Assembly: GCA_963832245.1 (NCBI GenBank)
Contig: CAWHTG010000002.1
Span: forward strand, 496,001-560,000
From: JABDBE01 sp963832245
Lineage (GTDB): Bacteria > Acidobacteriota > Terriglobia > Terriglobales > Acidobacteriaceae
Direction: 5' to 3'
Length of the DNA stretch: 64,000 nt
The translations under genes and the position numbers were made by a program. Position 1 is the stretch's first letter, and each line of letters starts with the position of its first letter. This document shows positions 60,158 through 64,000 of this stretch, piece after piece. The notes beneath the pieces were generated by a model. It had not been told where the DNA came from. It saw only the letters and a list, made by a program, of their open reading frames with translations, and did no database searches.

Positions 60158-62218
60158 GTGCGAGCTATTTTTCTAATCCTGATGCTGTGTTCAATATTTT
60201 TGCCTTTCTCGATAGCCGAGCAAGGGCAGCTGAGTCTGATGCCGATGCCGGCCAGTGTGCAAATGAGAACTGGCCAGCTTCTAGTTGATCCTTCGTTCAC
60301 GGTGGGGATCAACGGCCACCCCGACGCGTTCCTCCAGCACGCGGTTGAGTTGTTTCTGGACAACCTCCGACGGCAGACGGGCATGCCGCCGTTGGACATA
60401 AAGATGACCGATGCTGCGCAGGCCAAGCTGGTCATTCGTAGCGAGCATTCGAGTAAAGATGTTCAAGAACTCGGCGAGGACGAATCTTACTCACTCGAGA
60501 TCAGCCCCACGGGCGCGAAGCTCGATGCAGTGACCCCGCTCGGAATCATGCGCGGGCTGCAGACATTTCTGCAATTGGTGCAAACGACGTCCGAGGGTTT
60601 TGCTGCGCCGGCGATTTTGATTCAAGATAAGCCCCGGTTTCCCTGGCGTGGATTAATGATTGACGTCAGCCGCCACTTCATTCCGCTCGATATCTTGAAG
60701 CGCAATCTCGATGGCATGGCCGCGGTGAAGCTGAACGTTTTTCACTGGCACCTCTCGGACAACCAGGGCTTCCGCGTCGAGAGCAAGAAATTCCCCAAGC
60801 GGCAGGAGATGGGCTCCGACGGCCTTTACTACACGCAGGAAGAAGTGCGCGAGTTGATCGCCTACGCGCGCGACCGCGGCATTCGAGTTGTCCCTGAGTT
60901 CGATATGCCCGGGCACAGCACGGCGTGGTTTGTTGGCTATCCTGAACTGGCCAGTGGACTCGGGCCGTATCAGATCGAGCGCAAGTGGGGCATCTTCGAC
61001 CCGGCAATGGATCCGGCGCAGGAGCGAACCTACAAATTTCTTGACGGCTTCATCGGGGAGATGGCCAAACTTTTTCCTGATCAGTATTTTCACATTGGTG
61101 GCGACGAGGTCAACGGAAAGCAGTGGGACGCGAACCCAAAGATTCAGGCCTTCATGCGCACCCACGGACTTAAGAGCAACTCGGATTTGCAGGCGTACTT
61201 CAACACCCGGGTGCAGAAGATCGTGAGCAAACATGGCAAGACCATGGTCGGATGGGATGAGATTCTGCGGCCGGATTCGCCGAACGACATTGTGGTGCAA
61301 TCGTGGCGCGGGCAGGACTCGCTGGCTGCTGCCGCCCGGCAGGGATATCGCGGCCTTCTCTCTTTCGGATATTACCTCGATCTGAACTGGCCCGCTTCGC
61401 GACACTACGCGGTGGATCCGATCAGTGGCGCGGCGGCAAACCTTAGTCCGGAGGAGAAGCAGCGCATCCTCGGTGGCGAGGCCTGCATGTGGTCGGAGTA
61501 TGTTTCGCCTGAGAATATTGATTCGCGCATCTGGCCTCGAACCGCGGCCATCGCGGAGCGCTTGTGGTCGGCGCAAGATGTGACCGACGTCAATTCGATG
61601 TACCAGCGTCTGGAGATTGTAAGCCGATGGCTGGATTGGCTTGGCCTCACTCATAACTCCAATTACGGGCCCATGCTGCGCCGTATTGCTGGCTCCGATG
61701 ACATTGCTGCGCTTCGCGCGTTTACCGATGTCGTGGAACCGGTGAAGGATTATACACGCGAGGAAATTGCTGTTGTTGAGGCTACAAGTCTGTCGCCGTT
61801 GAATCGGGTCATCGATGCGGCTCGTCCGGAGAGCGCAATCGCGAGGCGCTTTGGGGATCTTGTGGATGCGGTCATTGCAGGCCGGGCAGATTCTGACGCG
61901 AAACAAGAAGTCCGAGCATGGCTGACGCGCTGGAGGGATAACCAGAACAATCTACAACCGATTGAAACCCAATCATTTTTATTAAAGGAAATCGTTCCGC
62001 TGTCGCGAGATCTTTCGGCAGTCGCCACGGCAGGACTGCAGGCACTGGACTTCCTAGACCGCGGAGAGCGTGCACCGAGTGCATGGGCAACACAACAATT
62101 CGCTTTGCTGGAGCAAGCGCAGAAGCCGAAAGCCCAATTACTGCTGGTCGTGGCGCCGTCGGTACAGAAGCTAATCGAAGCCGGCAGCGGAAAGAAAGCA
62201 CCGGTTCCATCGAAGTAA
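60158..62218 (+). CDS. Exported GH20 beta-N-acetylhexosaminidase
   Basis: The GTG at 60158 has AGGAGA 6 bases upstream and opens the signal peptide (MRAIFLILMLCSIFLPFSIA); the GTG at 60140 lies before that site. The 686-residue enzyme has an N-terminal GH20b domain (QLSLMPMPASVQMRTGQLLV), then the GH20 barrel: FPWRGLMIDVSRHFIPLDIL, LNVFHWHLSDNQGFRVESKK, VVPEFDMPGHSTAWF, and the catalytic Asp316-Glu317 pair in HIGGDEVNGKQW. The substrate-gripping WPRTAAIAERLW is near 450-465. It removes terminal GlcNAc or GalNAc from glycans or chitin-type sugars outside the cytoplasm. A C-terminal helical region follows. Confidence 0.95.
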   Translation: MRAIFLILMLCSIFLPFSIAEQGQLSLMPMPASVQMRTGQLLVDPSFTVGINGHPDAFLQHAVELFLDNLRRQTGMPPLDIKMTDAAQAKLVIRSEHSSKDVQELGEDESYSLEISPTGAKLDAVTPLGIMRGLQTFLQLVQTTSEGFAAPAILIQDKPRFPWRGLMIDVSRHFIPLDILKRNLDGMAAVKLNVFHWHLSDNQGFRVESKKFPKRQEMGSDGLYYTQEEVRELIAYARDRGIRVVPEFDMPGHSTAWFVGYPELASGLGPYQIERKWGIFDPAMDPAQERTYKFLDGFIGEMAKLFPDQYFHIGGDEVNGKQWDANPKIQAFMRTHGLKSNSDLQAYFNTRVQKIVSKHGKTMVGWDEILRPDSPNDIVVQSWRGQDSLAAAARQGYRGLLSFGYYLDLNWPASRHYAVDPISGAAANLSPEEKQRILGGEACMWSEYVSPENIDSRIWPRTAAIAERLWSAQDVTDVNSMYQRLEIVSRWLDWLGLTHNSNYGPMLRRIAGSDDIAALRAFTDVVEPVKDYTREEIAVVEATSLSPLNRVIDAARPESAIARRFGDLVDAVIAGRADSDAKQEVRAWLTRWRDNQNNLQPIETQSFLLKEIVPLSRDLSAVATAGLQALDFLDRGERAPSAWATQQFALLEQAQKPKAQLLLVVAPSVQKLIEAGSGKKAPVPSK

Positions 62219-62233
62219 ATCAGTCAGCCGGGG

Positions 62234-64000
62234 TCAATTTTGCTTTATTAACTCGCTGATGGCCCGATAGGCCTGGTCGATTGCGATGTCCGTATAGGCG
62301 CTGGCGCCCGCATCGGAGTTCGCGATTGCAATGCGTCCAAATGGTTTTCGTCCGACGACCCACGGTTTCTCGTTTTCGGACCAGTCGGGATCGAACAACG
62401 AATTCGGGCCGAATGCGTAGCCGTGGGCCCAACGATTTACGGTGATGCCTTCAACATCACGCGCTGGATCGAAGCCTGCCGAACCAAGCATTCTGGCCAA
62501 TTGATCACGAATATTTCGCTCAAAGGTGGAAAACTGAGTCCGCATAAGCTCCGCCCGGCCGGCGCGAAATTGATCGCGAGCCGGCAGTCCCGGCTTGCAG
62601 GGGGTGCGGAGCATGAACAGGACCATGGGTTCGTCGGGCTTGCTGGGGAATCCATATCGCCCGAGGCTGACGGGAAAATCCAGCGCCGTATAAGTATGGT
62701 AGCCGGCTGGGGCAACGATTTGATGGATGCCCAAGCTGTGGAACGCCGTCCAGTTGCGGATGGCCACGTGAGTGTACAGCAGCGGAACCTTCACCAGGGA
62801 GTGAAGCGCGTCCCGCTGTTTCTCGGGAAGCTCCGGACACAGATACGGGATCATCATGTTGTAGCACGCCAGAACGCACGCGCTGGCCTGCACGCTTTGC
62901 AGCTTTCCGCCGCGCATGTAGGCGACGACTACGTCCTTCGCGGAAGCTGGAGGTCCATCGTGGCGGACTTGCACGGCGGTAGAGTTCAAGCGAATGCGGA
63001 CCGGATTTTTGGCATCGTCCAAATGGCTGTAATCGGCTCGGGCTAAGACGACGTCGTCCGTGCTCTGGCCCGGGATCGCTGCGGGAATCAGGGAGCGCAC
63101 CAGCAGACGCGCGATCGACGCGTTGCCGTCCGGGAAATGAAAAATGTACGGCTCTTCTTTTCCCCTTGCGCCCAAGTTCAAGCCCTCAAAACCCGGATAG
63201 GTGAACGATTGGTAGTCATCACCATTTTCAAAACACGCGAGCGCGGAAACGGCGTCGATGCCCACGCCGAACAAGTCATGCGGATAAGTCTGGAAAAAAG
63301 GCAGCGCCTCCGGATTGAGCTTGCAGATCTTGTTGAGATAGTCGGCATAGCTAATCTTAGCGAGTCGGGCGAACTTCTCCTCTCTTGACAGGCCGGGCAA
63401 ATAATCAACCTTCTCGGCGTAGATGCGAGCGATGTCACGGCGTACCGGCTCTGAAAGCGGAGCTTTGTTCAGAAACTCCACCCACGGTGTTGAGCCCATG
63501 CCCAGTACCAGACGATCTTCGCCAAACGTTTCGCGGTCGAAAAAACAAGCAGTATTCAGCTTGGCATAGAGCTTTTGATCGTAAGCTTTGTAGAAGCGCT
63601 GGGTATCGATGCCGAGATCGGTGATGAGGCCTTTGGCCACTTTGCTGTATCGCGCCGGGCTCTCGATCGACTGCGTTCCACCATAGCTCAGTAGCAGGCG
63701 GCTGCCAGCGCGAAATTCATTGCGCTTGGCATGTCCACCGAAATCGTCGTGGTTGTCGAGGATGAGAATCGTCGCATTCGATCCTGCGCGCTGGCGATAG
63801 AAGTAAGCGGCCGCGAGGCCGCTGATCCCGCCTCCGACGATGACTAAATCGTATTTTTCGCCGTGCTTTCGGGTTTGCCGGCAGTGTCCCAGAACTCTCC
63901 GTCACGCAGGCTATGCGCGGAGTTATATGTGCCTTCATGATTTCCACGCATTCCCATCAAGGCTGGTGGGTAGTAATCCGCATTTTTCTCGGGAGCGTAA
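62234..64000 (-). pseudogene. Spermidine-dehydrogenase-like FAD flavoprotein, frameshifted, 5' end outside window
   Basis: The longest start-to-stop frame (from a GTG at 63640) covers only the C-terminal 468 residues. Upstream in the same frame the FAD-binding motif is intact: YDLVIVGGGISGLAAAYFYR, then ILDNHDDFGGHAKRNEF and LLLSYGGTQSIESPARY, but this frame hits a stop near 63890. The natural N-terminus (YYPPALMGMRGNHEGTYNSA, HSLRDGEFWDTAGKPEST) lies in another frame and joins if one G is restored near 63862. Together they match the layout of NAD(P)-binding/spermidine-dehydrogenase-like flavoproteins. A one-base assembly error or a real mutation could explain it. The true 5' end is beyond 64000. 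Confidence 0.72.

Overview
The window looks like chromosomal DNA of an Acidobacteriota member, probably class Terriglobia. This rests on gene content and style: a fragment of a large Oar-like TonB-dependent receptor, a GloVer-type tandem-repeat secreted protein, a Ser/Thr kinase fused to TolB-like and TPR modules, a Cys/His-motif protein of a type typical of this phylum, many GTG/TTG starts, and dense seeding with short hairpin repeats. No rRNA, confident tRNA, CRISPR array, transposase or phage module was seen.

Layout. 1-8.3 kb: receptor C-terminus, TPR protein, a divergent membrane pyrophosphatase (hppA), a frame-disrupted secreted-protein gene, an HtrA-like protease and an SRPBCC protein. 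8.3-20.5 kb: a MITE-like inverted-repeat element, the lemA-DUF2207 pair, secreted proteins (Kelch, GloVer), the large Ser/Thr kinase, a hydrolase and an OpgC-like membrane protein. 20.5-24 kb: a LigD-type DNA repair ligase split into two ORFs at an A9 tract, then NUDIX, DoxX and GNAT genes. 24-27.1 kb: an accessory patch with a candidate structured RNA, a KAP-like P-loop NTPase and a HigBA toxin-antitoxin pair. 27.1-38.8 kb: rarA, a GxxExxY protein, a TrmH methyltransferase, Sua5, YdcF, small enzymes, DUF92, ku, and two lineage-style proteins.

38.8-47.2 kb holds a complete chemotaxis operon on the minus strand (MCP-cheW-cheR-cheA-cheB-cheY-cheX), tightly coupled by overlaps and short gaps, preceded by a small TonB-C protein. 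47.5-52.6 kb holds a plus-strand signalling operon: a GAF/PAS histidine kinase, a single-domain response regulator and an NtrC-type sigma-54 activator. 53.8-55.9 kb is a three-gene operon ending in a kinase-like protein that has a DHp helix but no ATPase domain, behind a possibly structured leader. 55.9-60 kb carries two VapBC-type pairs around an ABC-F ATPase. 60.1-64 kb has a GH20 hexosaminidase and a frame-disrupted spermidine-dehydrogenase-like flavoprotein that runs off the end.

Non-homologous end-joining parts (Ku, LigD phosphoesterase and ligase domains) sit about 13 kb apart; no LigD polymerase domain was seen. Up to four genes show single-base frame problems (LigD at A9, the anchor-type secreted protein, the flavoprotein, and possibly the small secreted protein near 59.09 kb). 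Either assembly indels or real frameshifting could explain these, and the LigD case is the strongest candidate for real frameshifting. The best candidates for something undescribed are the 24.05-24.36 kb RNA, the LigD slippery junction, and the DHp-only trio with its leader.
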